A stretch of 64,000 bases of DNA from positions 310,001-374,000 of the forward strand of contig CAWGGG010000001.1 of assembly GCA_963822145.1 (NCBI GenBank), in the 5' to 3' direction. Under the pieces are notes generated by a model that saw nothing but the letters and a program-made list of their open reading frames with translations, had not been told where the DNA came from and did not search any database. This document shows positions 44,069 through 52,413 of this stretch, one piece after another (positions within the stretch are counted from its first letter, which is position 1; each line of letters opens with the position of its first letter). The translations under genes were made by a program, and so were the position numbers. This stretch comes from UBA5072 sp963822145. Lineage in GTDB: Bacteria > Bacteroidota > Bacteroidia > Bacteroidales > UBA10428.

Positions 44069-45478
44069 TTAAATGATGTCTTTGGCCATCTCAATGGCTT
44101 TTTTCAAAGCTCCCAGCTTGTTGTTCACTTCCTGAAGCTCATTTTCCTCACTTGAAATGGCCACTATTCCGGCGCCGGCCTGGTAATAAAGAGTATTGCC
44201 CTTGCTCAGAAAGGTGCGGATCATGATGGCATGATTGAACCGACCATTAAAATCAAGAAACCCGAGAGCCCCGCCATAATACCCCCGGTTCTGGTTTTCA
44301 TACTGATCGATCAGTTGCATGGCTTTGTATTTCGGAGCCCCTGTAAGGGTTCCCGCCGGAAAGGTTGCAGTCATCATATCCGCAACATCCGAGTCCTCAT
44401 TCAGCTCGCCTGAGACAGCAGATACCAGATGAATTACATGGGAAAAGAACTGGACCTCACGGTACCGTTCCACGGTTATATTCCTTGCATGCCTGCTGAG
44501 ATCATTGCGTGCCAGGTCAACCAGCATGACGTGCTCCGCGTTTTCCTTCAGGTCGGTTGACAGTTGCTCGGCCAGCTGCTTATCCCTTTCATCATCGCCG
44601 GTACGCTTGAATGTACCGGCAATGGGATTGATATAGGCTTTGCCTTTCTGCATTTTAAGATGCGCCTCCGGGGATGATCCAAAGATCTTATAGTTGCCGT
44701 AATCGAAATAGAACAGGTAAGGTGAAGGATTGATGGAGCGCAGTGCCCGGTATACATTGAACTCGTCACCACTGAAATGCTGTGAGAACTGGCGCGATAG
44801 TACAATCTGAAAAACATCACCCCGGTAGCAATGCTCTTTGCCCTTACGCACCATTTCCTTGTACTGTTCATCCGTGATGTTAGATCTTTCGCTGCCTTCC
44901 GGCCTAAACGCATACAGGGCCAGATTCCTGCTGTTGAGCAGGGTCTCAATCCTGTCGATTTCACTGGGCTCTCCGTTAATCCTGTTTTCTATGATGTGCA
45001 GGATATTCTGGAAATGGTTGATGGCAATGATATAATTATAAAAATCATACCGGACTTCGGGTATCTGATGTTCAGGAATAACTCTGGCCTCCAGGGTTAT
45101 GTTCTCAAAATACCGCACGGCATCATAGGATGTATAACCAAAGAGCCCGTTCACCGGCACCCCTTCCTGTCCTTCAGGCTGTTCAAAGGATTTCAGGAAT
45201 GTTCTGAACCTGGTCTGGAAGGTCTGATGATCCTTCAGGGTGGTGGAAACCTTTGTATTGTCGGGATAGGTTTCCACGGCCGTACCGTTTTCCACTAAAA
45301 AACCGGCAAGCGGCTTCAGGCAGATAAAGGAGTAACTATTTTCATTACCATGATAGTCTGAACTCTCCAGCAGCAGTGAGTTGGGAAAAATATCCCTGAT
45401 CCGCAGGTAGATGCTCACCGGAGTAATGGTATCCGCGAGCAGTCTCCGTGATTTTGTATTTATGGTGAATTTCTTCAT
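44069..45478 (-). CDS. trpE: Anthranilate synthase component I
   Basis: 469 residues. It converts chorismate to anthranilate using ammonia from TrpG. The Trp feedback-inhibition motif LLES is at 36-39; catalytic segments include FQIVLSRQF, SPEAHLKM, PIAGTFKRTGDDERD, LVDLARNDLSRHA and FPAGTLTGAPKYKAMQLI. First structural gene of the operon, controlled by the leader peptide and terminator upstream. Confidence 0.97.
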   Translation of the reverse strand: MKKFTINTKSRRLLADTITPVSIYLRIRDIFPNSLLLESSDYHGNENSYSFICLKPLAGFLVENGTAVETYPDNTKVSTTLKDHQTFQTRFRTFLKSFEQPEGQEGVPVNGLFGYTSYDAVRYFENITLEARVIPEHQIPEVRYDFYNYIIAINHFQNILHIIENRINGEPSEIDRIETLLNSRNLALYAFRPEGSERSNITDEQYKEMVRKGKEHCYRGDVFQIVLSRQFSQHFSGDEFNVYRALRSINPSPYLFYFDYGNYKIFGSSPEAHLKMQKGKAYINPIAGTFKRTGDDERDKQLAEQLSTDLKENAEHVMLVDLARNDLSRHARNITVERYREVQFFSHVIHLVSAVSGELNEDSDVADMMTATFPAGTLTGAPKYKAMQLIDQYENQNRGYYGGALGFLDFNGRFNHAIMIRTFLSKGNTLYYQAGAGIVAISSEENELQEVNNKLGALKKAIEMAKDII

Positions 45479-45507
45479 GGGTTTTTGAATAATTATATTT
45501 GAAAACG

Positions 45508-45539
45508 AAGCGGCCTATCGTGAGAACGATAGGCCGCTT
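45508..45539 (-). terminator. Attenuator terminator of the trp leader
   Basis: A perfect 14-bp stem, AAGCGGCCTATCGT (45508-45521) with ACGATAGGCCGCTT (45526-45539), around a 4-nt loop. On the minus strand it is followed by TTCGTTTTC and lies 29 bp before trpE and 35 bp after the leader-peptide stop. That position is expected of a transcription attenuator. No alternative antiterminator pairing was proved. Confidence 0.8.
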
Positions 45540-45574
45540 TTTTATGTATGGTCATATACAACAGGCAGGCAGTC

Positions 45575-45634
45575 TCACGGGTTACGGAGTAATCTGTTGA
45601 GCCACCACCACCAGTTTGTATATATTCTATTCAT
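45575..45634 (-). CDS. trpL: trp operon leader peptide with four consecutive Trp codons
   Basis: 19 codons read MNRIYTNWWWWLNRLLRNP then TGA. Four Trp codons in a row, in a peptide this short, upstream of trpE and before a terminator, are strong evidence of ribosome-mediated attenuation. When charged tRNA-Trp is scarce the ribosome should stall at these codons and prevent the terminator from forming. A possible pause stem pairs CAACAG (just after the Trp codons) with CUGUUG before the terminator. It resembles the Bacteroid-trp leader motif described from comparative genomics. Confidence 0.85.
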   Translation of the reverse strand: MNRIYTNWWWWLNRLLRNP

Positions 45635-45655
45635 GTTTGTATGTAAATTCAAAAG

Positions 45656-45686
45656 CAAATATACTGCACCTTTTGAAAAAAACAAA
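45656..45686 (-). promoter_or_regulatory. Consensus promoter of the trp operon
   Basis: Minus strand TTTG (45683-45686), 19-bp spacer, TATATTTG (45656-45663): exact match with optimal spacing. Predicted start near 45649, about 15 nt before the leader peptide. The -33 element abuts the clpX stop codon. Confidence 0.8.
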
Positions 45687-45689
45687 TTA

Positions 45690-46913
45690 TCAGGCAGCTT
45701 TTAAGCGCTGCATGTTTATCTTTTCTACTTTCGACTTGGCAAGGTCTGCTGTAATGTTAATCTCATTTTCCTCTGTAGAAGGATATTCGAACATCACATC
45801 AATCATAATAGCCTCGCATATGGATCGCAGTCCCCTGGCACCAAGTTTGAACTCAACCGCTTTATCAACAATATAATTGAGGGCCTCTTCTTCAAAAGAA
45901 ATCTTGATGCCGTCTATTTCAAAAAGTTTGGTATACTGTTTAATGATGGAGTTTTTCGGTTCCGTGAGGATGCTGCGCAGTGTTTTTCTGTCAAGGGGAT
46001 GCAGGTAAGTGAGTATGGGAAGCCTGCCGATAATTTCGGGTATCATGCCATAGGAACGCAGATCCTGTGGTGCAATGTACTGCATCAGGTTGTCGCGTTC
46101 AATACGGTCGGACTGCCGCGATGCGTTATACCCCACCACCTTGGTATTCAAGCGGTGGGCTATTTTGCGTTCAATACCTTCAAAAGCCCCACCGCATATG
46201 AAGAGGATATTTCGGGTATCCACCGGAATCATTTTCTGGTCGGGATGCTTGCGGCCACCCTGGGGCGGAACATTGACCACCGAACCTTCAAGCAGTTTCA
46301 GTAAACCCTGCTGTACCCCTTCGCCCGAAACATCGCGTGTAATGGAAGGATTATCGCCTTTACGGGCAATTTTATCGATCTCATCGATGAAAACAATTCC
46401 TTTTTCAGCGGCTTCGGTATTGTAGTCAGCCACTTGAAGCAGGCGGGTAAGAATACTTTCTATGTCCTCTCCCACATAGCCTGCCTCGGTAAGCACCGTG
46501 GCGTCAACAATGGTAAATGGAACATGCAGCAGTTTCGCGATGGTCCGCGCCAATAAAGTTTTCCCAGTACCGGTCTCGCCCACGAGGATGATGTTCGATT
46601 TTTCAATCTCAACGTCGTCCGACTGGTCACGGCGGGCAGTTTGCATCAGTCGCTTATAATGATTGTAAACGGCAACAGATATTATTTTTTTTGCTTCATC
46701 CTGTCCGATCACATAAAGATCGAGAAATTTCTTGATCTCCTTGGGCTTCAGTAATTTGATGGCATTGATATCAAAAGGGGCCTTCTTTTTCGTTTCCTCC
46801 TGGACAATTTCATATGCCTGCTCCACACAATTGTCGCAAATGTGACCTGAGATACCGGCAATTAAAAGGTTGGTATCTCGCTTATCCCGTCCGCAAAAGG
46901 AGCATTTATCCAT
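45690..46913 (-). CDS. clpX: ATP-dependent Clp protease ATP-binding subunit ClpX
   Basis: 407 residues. AAA+ unfoldase feeding ClpP. N-terminal zinc domain CSFCGRDKR...CDNC (four Cys), Walker A GETGTGKT, Walker B VFIDEIDKIA, pore loop GYVGED and the IGF-type ClpP-docking region are recognisable. 68 bp after clpP, with an own -7 box candidate at 46954-46961. Confidence 0.97.
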   Translation of the reverse strand: MDKCSFCGRDKRDTNLLIAGISGHICDNCVEQAYEIVQEETKKKAPFDINAIKLLKPKEIKKFLDLYVIGQDEAKKIISVAVYNHYKRLMQTARRDQSDDVEIEKSNIILVGETGTGKTLLARTIAKLLHVPFTIVDATVLTEAGYVGEDIESILTRLLQVADYNTEAAEKGIVFIDEIDKIARKGDNPSITRDVSGEGVQQGLLKLLEGSVVNVPPQGGRKHPDQKMIPVDTRNILFICGGAFEGIERKIAHRLNTKVVGYNASRQSDRIERDNLMQYIAPQDLRSYGMIPEIIGRLPILTYLHPLDRKTLRSILTEPKNSIIKQYTKLFEIDGIKISFEEEALNYIVDKAVEFKLGARGLRSICEAIMIDVMFEYPSTEENEINITADLAKSKVEKINMQRLKAA

Positions 46914-46953
46914 CAGTTGTCCGCTTTGGTTGAATTAAACGATTTGTATATGT

Positions 46954-46961
46954 CAAAGTTA
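46954..46961 (-). promoter_or_regulatory. Possible internal promoter of clpX
   Basis: Minus-strand TAACTTTG is an exact TAnnTTTG match in the 68-bp clpP-clpX gap. No -33 element was found at standard spacing. Confidence 0.35.
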
Positions 46962-46981
46962 CGAAATATCAGATCATTAAC

Positions 46982-47662
46982 CTATTTTTTCTTCACCCTT
47001 TCCAAAATATCATCAATCATGCCGTATTCGAGTGCTTCTTTGGAAGTCATCCAGTAATCACGGTCCGAGTCCTTTTCCACTTTCTCCAGCGATTTACCGG
47101 TATGCTCGGCGATGATGAGGTAGAGTTCTGCACGAAGCTTAAGAATCTCACGGGCTGTAATCTCAATATCAGTTGCCTGGCCCTGGGCTCCCCCCATGGG
47201 CTGGTGTATCATGATGCGGGAATGCTTCAGTGCAGAGCGCTTGCCCTTGGTGCCCGCGCAAAGTAATACAGCCCCCATGGATGCTGCCATGCCGGTACAT
47301 ATGGTAGCTATGTCACAGGTAACGTACTGCATGGTGTCATAAATTCCCAATCCGGCATGCACTGCGCCGCCCGGTGTATTGAAATAGATCTGGATGTCCT
47401 TGCCCGGATCTGCGGAATCGAGGTATAGCAGCTGCGCCTGGATTACGTTAGCTACAAAGTCATCGATGGGAAGCCCCAGAAAGATGATCCTGTCCATCAT
47501 GAGTCTGGAAAATACATCCATCTGCGCCACGTTGAGCTGACGTTCCTCAATGATGGTCGGGGAAATATAACTGTTGTATACCGAAGTGAACCGGTGAAGG
47601 TCCAGGCTGCTGATGCCCATATGACCTGTGGCATAATTATTGAAATCCTTGATCAGTTCCAT
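46982..47662 (-). CDS. clpP: ATP-dependent Clp protease proteolytic subunit
   Basis: 226 residues. Catalytic Ser128 in GMAASMGAVLL and His153 in MIHQPMGG are intact, with the Asp in the following region. It forms the tetradecameric barrel used by ClpX. An N-terminal extension of about 30 residues precedes the core, which may be a propeptide. 27 bp after tig. Confidence 0.97.
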   Translation of the reverse strand: MELIKDFNNYATGHMGISSLDLHRFTSVYNSYISPTIIEERQLNVAQMDVFSRLMMDRIIFLGLPIDDFVANVIQAQLLYLDSADPGKDIQIYFNTPGGAVHAGLGIYDTMQYVTCDIATICTGMAASMGAVLLCAGTKGKRSALKHSRIMIHQPMGGAQGQATDIEITAREILKLRAELYLIIAEHTGKSLEKVEKDSDRDYWMTSKEALEYGMIDDILERVKKK

Positions 47663-47689
47663 ATATAAAAGAATTGTTTCCTACAGTAA

Positions 47690-49048
47690 CTACTTTTCAA
47701 AAAGTTTGTTGAATTTTTCCAAAGTTATTTCTTTGTTATCAAGTTTTACCGTTTTTTTGATGAATTCGTAAACCTTGCTTTCGTTCAGACTCTCCGCATA
47801 CCGGTTACGCTCTTCTTCACGGGACAGGCTTTCCCTGGCATATTTTTCCAGCATATCGGACGGTACCTCAGCGATGCCATAGTATTGAACAAACTGCTGC
47901 CGGATCACTTCCGTAGCATGGACAAGCAATTCTTCTTCATTGATCTTCAGCTCGTTGTCGCGTGTCAGCTTGCCCTTGATCAGCTGCCACTTGAGGTCGG
48001 ACTTAAAATGATCAAAATCCTTCTCGATCTGATCCACGGTCACTTTGCCCTCATTGGTATGCAGCAGCCATCTTTTCAGGAATTCCCCGGGCAATTCCTG
48101 CTTGAACCTTTCCAGATAGTATTCACGGGAATCCAGCCGGAATTTATAATCACTGCTGCGCTCAAAAGTTACCTTCAATTCCTCATCCACCCTGGCTTTG
48201 AATTCTTCCTCCGTTTTCACAACATCTTTACCGTATACTTTGTCAAACAGCTCCTGATCAATTACGGCCTTCACAAAACTGGAAACTGACTTTACGGTAA
48301 GCTGGAAATCAGGACTGGCGGCTGCAAGTTTTTCTTTATCTATTTTAAGAAGTGCTGCCAGGTCGGTCTCATTTTCAAACGCCTTTTTCACATCAAGGGA
48401 TAGCTTATCCCCTGGTTTGCGTCCTTTAAACTGCTTCTTAATCTTTTCATCCTTAATAAATTCCAGAGAAATGGAGGCATCTTCCACCTGAATTCCGCCT
48501 GCCACCGGATTACCCTTCCTGTCGGTTTCAACCAGATCAGCCTTGATCATCTCCTTGTCAGTAATTTCATCAGCATCCTTAAAAGAACCAAAACGCGACT
48601 GGATCCTTTCGATCTGTTTGTTCCGCTCCGATTCATCTACCTTGATGCTGTAATACGGAATTTTATCTTTCTCTGAAACCAGGGTGCCCAACTCAGGGGC
48701 CATACCAATATCGAAGGAAAATTCAAACTCACTGTCATGATCCCAATCAATATGTACAGGTTTTTCCAGGTTTGGCAAGGGTTCACCCAATATATTCAGC
48801 TTCTCATCCACCAGATACTGACCCAGCGATTCACTCAAGATTTTATTGATTTCTTCGGCGAGCACGGGTCTGCGATACATTTTATTCACCAATCCCTGGG
48901 GAACCTTACCTGCCCTGAATCCGTCAAAACGCGCTTTCCTGCGATAGTCTTTCAGAATTTTATCCACGCGTTCCTCATAATCAACTTTTTCAATCCTGAT
49001 CGTCAATACTGCATTCAATTCATCAATGCTGTCCTTTTTAATATTCAT
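47690..49048 (-). CDS. tig: Trigger factor
   Basis: 452 residues. Ribosome-bound chaperone/prolyl isomerase; binds L23. N-terminal ribosome-binding region DGFRAGKVPQGLV corresponds to the GFRxGKxP signature at about 41-53. The middle PPIase domain is divergent and the C-terminal arms are long and charged. Gene order tig-clpP-clpX is the classic one. 93 bp after tRNA-Leu. Confidence 0.93.
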   Translation of the reverse strand: MNIKKDSIDELNAVLTIRIEKVDYEERVDKILKDYRRKARFDGFRAGKVPQGLVNKMYRRPVLAEEINKILSESLGQYLVDEKLNILGEPLPNLEKPVHIDWDHDSEFEFSFDIGMAPELGTLVSEKDKIPYYSIKVDESERNKQIERIQSRFGSFKDADEITDKEMIKADLVETDRKGNPVAGGIQVEDASISLEFIKDEKIKKQFKGRKPGDKLSLDVKKAFENETDLAALLKIDKEKLAAASPDFQLTVKSVSSFVKAVIDQELFDKVYGKDVVKTEEEFKARVDEELKVTFERSSDYKFRLDSREYYLERFKQELPGEFLKRWLLHTNEGKVTVDQIEKDFDHFKSDLKWQLIKGKLTRDNELKINEEELLVHATEVIRQQFVQYYGIAEVPSDMLEKYARESLSREEERNRYAESLNESKVYEFIKKTVKLDNKEITLEKFNKLFEK

Positions 49049-49141
49049 CAGATATATATTTAATTAATTCCTTGCTTACTGCGGTTTTACAATTTCCACA
49101 GGAATTGATTTTCCGGTAGTCATGTCCGCTAGACTTCTTCA

Positions 49142-49226
49142 TGGTGCGGATGAAGGGACTCGAACCCCCACGCCTTACGGCACAAGATCCTAAGTCTTGC
49201 GCGGCTACCAATTACGCCACATCCGC
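49142..49226 (-). tRNA. tRNA-Leu, anticodon UAG
   Basis: 85 nt including an encoded CCA. Acceptor stem GCGGATG/CATCCGC, anticodon arm CAAGA-CTTAGGA-TCTTG giving anticodon TAG (UAG), a long variable arm (TGCCGTAAGGCGT) as expected for a type II tRNA, and T-loop GTTCGAGTCC. A -7 box TATCTTTG lies at 49242-49249, about 16 bp upstream. Confidence 0.95.
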
Positions 49227-49241
49227 GTGTGAAATTTTGCG

Positions 49242-49249
49242 CAAAGATA
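49242..49249 (-). promoter_or_regulatory. -7 promoter box of tRNA-Leu (and possibly tig)
   Basis: Minus-strand TATCTTTG matches TAnnTTTG exactly and would start transcription about 9 nt before the mature tRNA. No separate promoter was seen between tRNA and tig, so they may be co-transcribed. Confidence 0.5.
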
Positions 49250-49292
49250 CCACTTTTTAACTGCGGCGAAAATTATCGGTTACCTTTTTCCT

Positions 49293-50408
49293 CTAAACTA
49301 CTTTCAGTTCATAACTCCTGTCTCCCAGACCGATCTTCTCCCCGTGAGCCAAACAGGCTTCCCATTGGGTATTGGGATGGGTCATGGCAAATTTGTCCAT
49401 ACCGCGGTGATGATCGTGACTGTCCTTGACATAAATCCGGCTCTGCGGTAAAACAGGAGCCTCCTTAACCAAATCAACGCAAGCCTGATCAAGGGCAATC
49501 GGATCGAATGATGCGGCAATGCCGATATCAGGAACAATCGGATAATCATTAAAATGCCAGCAGTCGCAATCGGGTGAGACATTCATGATGAAGCTGATAT
49601 GAAAGCCCGGTTTTCCCTTTAGCACGGCATAGGTATATTCTGCTATTTTACAGTTGGTAAGTTCGGATGCTGAATCCCACACCACCTGAGCGGCATCATA
49701 CTGGCATACTGCAACACACTGCCCGCATCCCACACATTTTTCATAATCAATGCGGGCTATCTTGTCCGTACCCACCCTGATGGCATCCTGGGCACAATAC
49801 CGCTCACAAACCCGGCAACCGGTACAATTTTCATCCACAATCTGTGGGGACGAAGTAGAATGCATTTCAAGCTTGCCGCCAATCGATGCGCAGCCCATGC
49901 CAACATTTTTCAGAACCCCTCCAAACCCGGTGAGCTCATGACCTTTGAAGTGGGTCATAGACACAATAATGTCGGCATCCACCACTGCTTTGCCAATCTT
50001 GGCCGTTTTACAATATTCCAGGTTCAGCGGTATTTCTTCCTGGTCCGTTCCACGCAGTCCATCTGCGATAATAACCGGACAATCCACGGCAAGCGGGTTA
50101 AATCCGTTTTCAAAGGCCGCCCGGATATGGTCCACCGCGTTGGATCGCCGGCCATGGTATAGCGTGTTGGCGTCGGTGAGAAAAGGCTGTGCCCCTTTTT
50201 CCTTCAAATATTTTACAAGGGTAGCGGCAAAGTTGGGCCTGATGTACGAAAGGTTTCCCGGTTCGCCGAAGTGAATTTTCACTGCAGTGATCTTGTTTTT
50301 GAAATCAATCGCATCAATACCTGCTTTCCTGACCAGGTGCTCCAGCTTCTTCAGGAGGTTGAGGTTTGGATTGGCACGCAAATCGGTAAAATAAACATTT
50401 GAAGGCAT
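49293..50408 (-). CDS. DUF362 protein with two 4Fe-4S clusters
   Basis: 371 residues from the ATG at 50408 (MPSNVYFTDLRANPN), the usual opening of the family; Mets at 50432 and 50447 are alternatives. A DUF362 domain comes first (AVKIHFGEPGNLSYIRPNF, SMTHFKGHELTGFGG), then a ferredoxin module with CTGCRVCERYC and CVGCGQCVAVC, eight cysteines for two clusters, and a C-terminal DUF362 remainder. The family is probably involved in redox transfer, and no substrate is established. Single gene. Confidence 0.88.
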   Translation of the reverse strand: MPSNVYFTDLRANPNLNLLKKLEHLVRKAGIDAIDFKNKITAVKIHFGEPGNLSYIRPNFAATLVKYLKEKGAQPFLTDANTLYHGRRSNAVDHIRAAFENGFNPLAVDCPVIIADGLRGTDQEEIPLNLEYCKTAKIGKAVVDADIIVSMTHFKGHELTGFGGVLKNVGMGCASIGGKLEMHSTSSPQIVDENCTGCRVCERYCAQDAIRVGTDKIARIDYEKCVGCGQCVAVCQYDAAQVVWDSASELTNCKIAEYTYAVLKGKPGFHISFIMNVSPDCDCWHFNDYPIVPDIGIAASFDPIALDQACVDLVKEAPVLPQSRIYVKDSHDHHRGMDKFAMTHPNTQWEACLAHGEKIGLGDRSYELKVV

Positions 50409-50474
50409 AGGCTTAATTAAAAGTGTACCCATGTGATCCTGTGCCAATAAGAAGTTTCATGAGTATCCTCTTGC

Positions 50475-50562
50475 ATTGGCATATTGGCACATTGGCACAT
50501 TGGCACATTGGCACATTGGCATATTGGCACATTGGCACATTGGCACATTGGCACATTGGCAC
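50475..50562 (+). repeat. ATTGGCAC octamer array, 11 copies
   Basis: Eleven perfect-length 8-bp units; units 1 and 6 read ATTGGCAT, the other nine ATTGGCAC, so there is a five-unit higher-order pattern. It lies between the DUF362 gene and the 3' end of lptB (stop at 50570). A GTGCCAAT complement lies upstream at about 50441-50448. The array is open in one frame but the product is only a repeat translation. Confidence 0.95.
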
Positions 50563-50569
50563 ATAGAAT

Positions 50570-51292
50570 TCATCTCAGTTCAAAGTTCTTCCCCAGATAC
50601 ACCCTTCTCACTTGTTCATCATCAGCCAGCTCCTTAGCCGTTCCGGCTTTCAGGATTTCGCCCTCGAAGAGCAGGTAAGCCCTGTCCGTGATGGAAAGCG
50701 TTTCATGGACATTGTGATCGGTTATCAGAATACCGATATTCTTCTCGCGCAGTTTGGCCACTATTTCCTGGATATCCTCAACAGCAATAGGATCAACACC
50801 CGCAAAGGGCTCATCGAGCAGAATGAAATTGGGCTTCAGTGCCAGGGCCCTGGCGATCTCCGTTCTTCGTCTCTCTCCTCCTGAAAGCTGAATGCCCAAG
50901 CTTTTCCGGATCTTCTGCAGACCGAATTCATTCAGCAGGGATTCTACCCTGAACCGCTGCTCATCTTTGGAAAGATTCGTCATCTCAAGCACAGCCCTAA
51001 TATTATCCTCCACGCTTAACCGGCGAAAAACCGATGCTTCCTGGGCAAGGTAGCCTATACCTTTTTGTGCACGCTTGTATACAGGCTCATAGGTGATCTC
51101 CTCATCATCCAGGAATATCTTTCCGGAGTTGGGCTGGATCAGCCCTACAATCATGTAAAATGAAGTTGTTTTTCCTGCTCCGTTCGGACCCAGCAGTCCT
51201 GCAATTTCTCCCTGCTCCACTTCAAAAGAAACGTCCTTAACCACGGTGCGGGTCCGGTATCGTTTAACCAGGTTTTCGGTTCGAAGTTTCAT
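50570..51292 (-). CDS. lptB: LPS export ABC transporter ATPase
   Basis: 240 residues from the ATG at 51292 (MKLRTENLVKRYRTRTVVKDVSF); the longer frame upstream overlaps tatC and is rejected. Walker A GPNGAGKT (35-42), Q-loop LAQEASVFRRL, signature LSGGERRRTEIARAL, Walker B FILLDEPFAGVDPIA, H-loop LITDHNVHETL. This sequence pattern is typical of LptB, which powers LPS movement from the inner to the outer membrane. 34 bp after tatC. Confidence 0.93.
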   Translation of the reverse strand: MKLRTENLVKRYRTRTVVKDVSFEVEQGEIAGLLGPNGAGKTTSFYMIVGLIQPNSGKIFLDDEEITYEPVYKRAQKGIGYLAQEASVFRRLSVEDNIRAVLEMTNLSKDEQRFRVESLLNEFGLQKIRKSLGIQLSGGERRRTEIARALALKPNFILLDEPFAGVDPIAVEDIQEIVAKLREKNIGILITDHNVHETLSITDRAYLLFEGEILKAGTAKELADDEQVRRVYLGKNFELR

Positions 51293-51326
51293 AGGTCCGT
51301 TTAGAGTCGATGTTTCTTTATAGTAA

Positions 51327-52148
51327 TTATCCTGCGAATGCCTTGGCTTCCCGCTGCTTTTCCACGCGTCTTGAAAGGAGGATGCCGATCTCGTATAAAA
51401 ACAGCATGGGTATTGCAACTATCAGCTGCGTAAACATATCAGGGGTGGGTGTAATGATTCCGGCCACCAGAAGAATAACTACAATGGCATGTTTCCGGTA
51501 GCGTTTCAAGAAAGCAGGGGTGACCAATCCAACCTTGCTCAGAAAGTATATTAATACCGGGAGTTCAAATAAAAGTCCGCTGGCCAGCACGATGGACGAG
51601 ATTAATATTGTATACGATGCCAGCGTGGGTATGTTCTTTACAATTTCACTCACTTTGTAATTATATAAGAAATTAATGGAAAAGGGCGTGATCAGGAAAT
51701 ATCCAAACATTATCCCCATGAAAAACAGCATGGTGATATAAAAAACAGCTCCGGTTGCATGACGCTGCTCATTCTGATACAATGCAGGTTTAATAAACCG
51801 CCAGAACTCATAAAACATATAAGGGAATCCGACTAAAAGACCGGCAATGAGACTGATTTTAATATGGGCGACAAACTGACCTGCAACTGCTGTATTCTGA
51901 AGAACGAGCGGGTTTGTATTGATGCACAATCCGGTAATATTCATACGCTGCCCGAATTGACAAAGCATGTGGTTCGTCCAGAAGTCCGGCTTGCTCGGGC
52001 CCAGCAATATAACATCAAATACTATTCTTTTAAAAATAAAGGCTGTTATACTGAAAGCAACAATAGCGATGACCGAACGGATAATATGCCACCTCAGCTC
52101 CTCAAGGTGCTCCAGAAACGTCATTTCCCCCTTAACTTTTTCCTCCAT
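51327..52148 (-). CDS. tatC: Twin-arginine translocase subunit TatC
   Basis: 273 residues, six membrane segments. It starts with MTFLEHLEELRWHIIRS (after the Met at 52148), the conserved N-terminal helix; PFSINFLYNYKV, AFLKRYRKHAIVVILLVAGIITPTPDMFTQLIVAIPM (abridged) in helices 5-6 are TatC hallmarks. It is the receptor for twin-arginine signals; a likely client is the protein at 7395-8336. No tatA/B in the window. Confidence 0.95.
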   Translation of the reverse strand: MEEKVKGEMTFLEHLEELRWHIIRSVIAIVAFSITAFIFKRIVFDVILLGPSKPDFWTNHMLCQFGQRMNITGLCINTNPLVLQNTAVAGQFVAHIKISLIAGLLVGFPYMFYEFWRFIKPALYQNEQRHATGAVFYITMLFFMGIMFGYFLITPFSINFLYNYKVSEIVKNIPTLASYTILISSIVLASGLLFELPVLIYFLSKVGLVTPAFLKRYRKHAIVVILLVAGIITPTPDMFTQLIVAIPMLFLYEIGILLSRRVEKQREAKAFAG

Positions 52149-52246
52149 GTGTAAACTCCTTATCTTGTTACCTGGTATATGTTAATAAATGATAAAATGC
52201 CTTTTTAGGGATAGCGAAATAAGAAAAAAAATATTAATTTAGTTTA

Positions 52247-52254
52247 CAAATGTA
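52247..52254 (-). promoter_or_regulatory. -7 promoter box of tatC-lptB
   Basis: Minus-strand TACATTTG is an exact TAnnTTTG match about 100 bp upstream of tatC. No -33 element is seen at the right spacing. Confidence 0.35.
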
Positions 52255-52413
52255 TTTAATATTTTATAATTGCCTACAGACAGGCTGTTCATGCTTGCAG
52301 GTTTATTGTATTTTCTGTTTTCATGATAAATTAATCCATTTACATGCATTGGTGGTTTATCCCGTTTGGGTTGGCGTTAACCTTTCGGAGCGTAGGGTAT
52401 AAATTGTATTAAA

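Noticed and set aside
23436..50562. Tandem arrays as CRISPR
   Set aside because: Units are 7-9 bp with no spacers between them and no cas genes; CRISPR repeats are 23-47 bp with unique spacers.
50484..50678. 64-residue frame translating to HWHIGTLA repeats
   Set aside because: It is only the translation of the ATTGGCAC array plus antisense lptB; no start signals.
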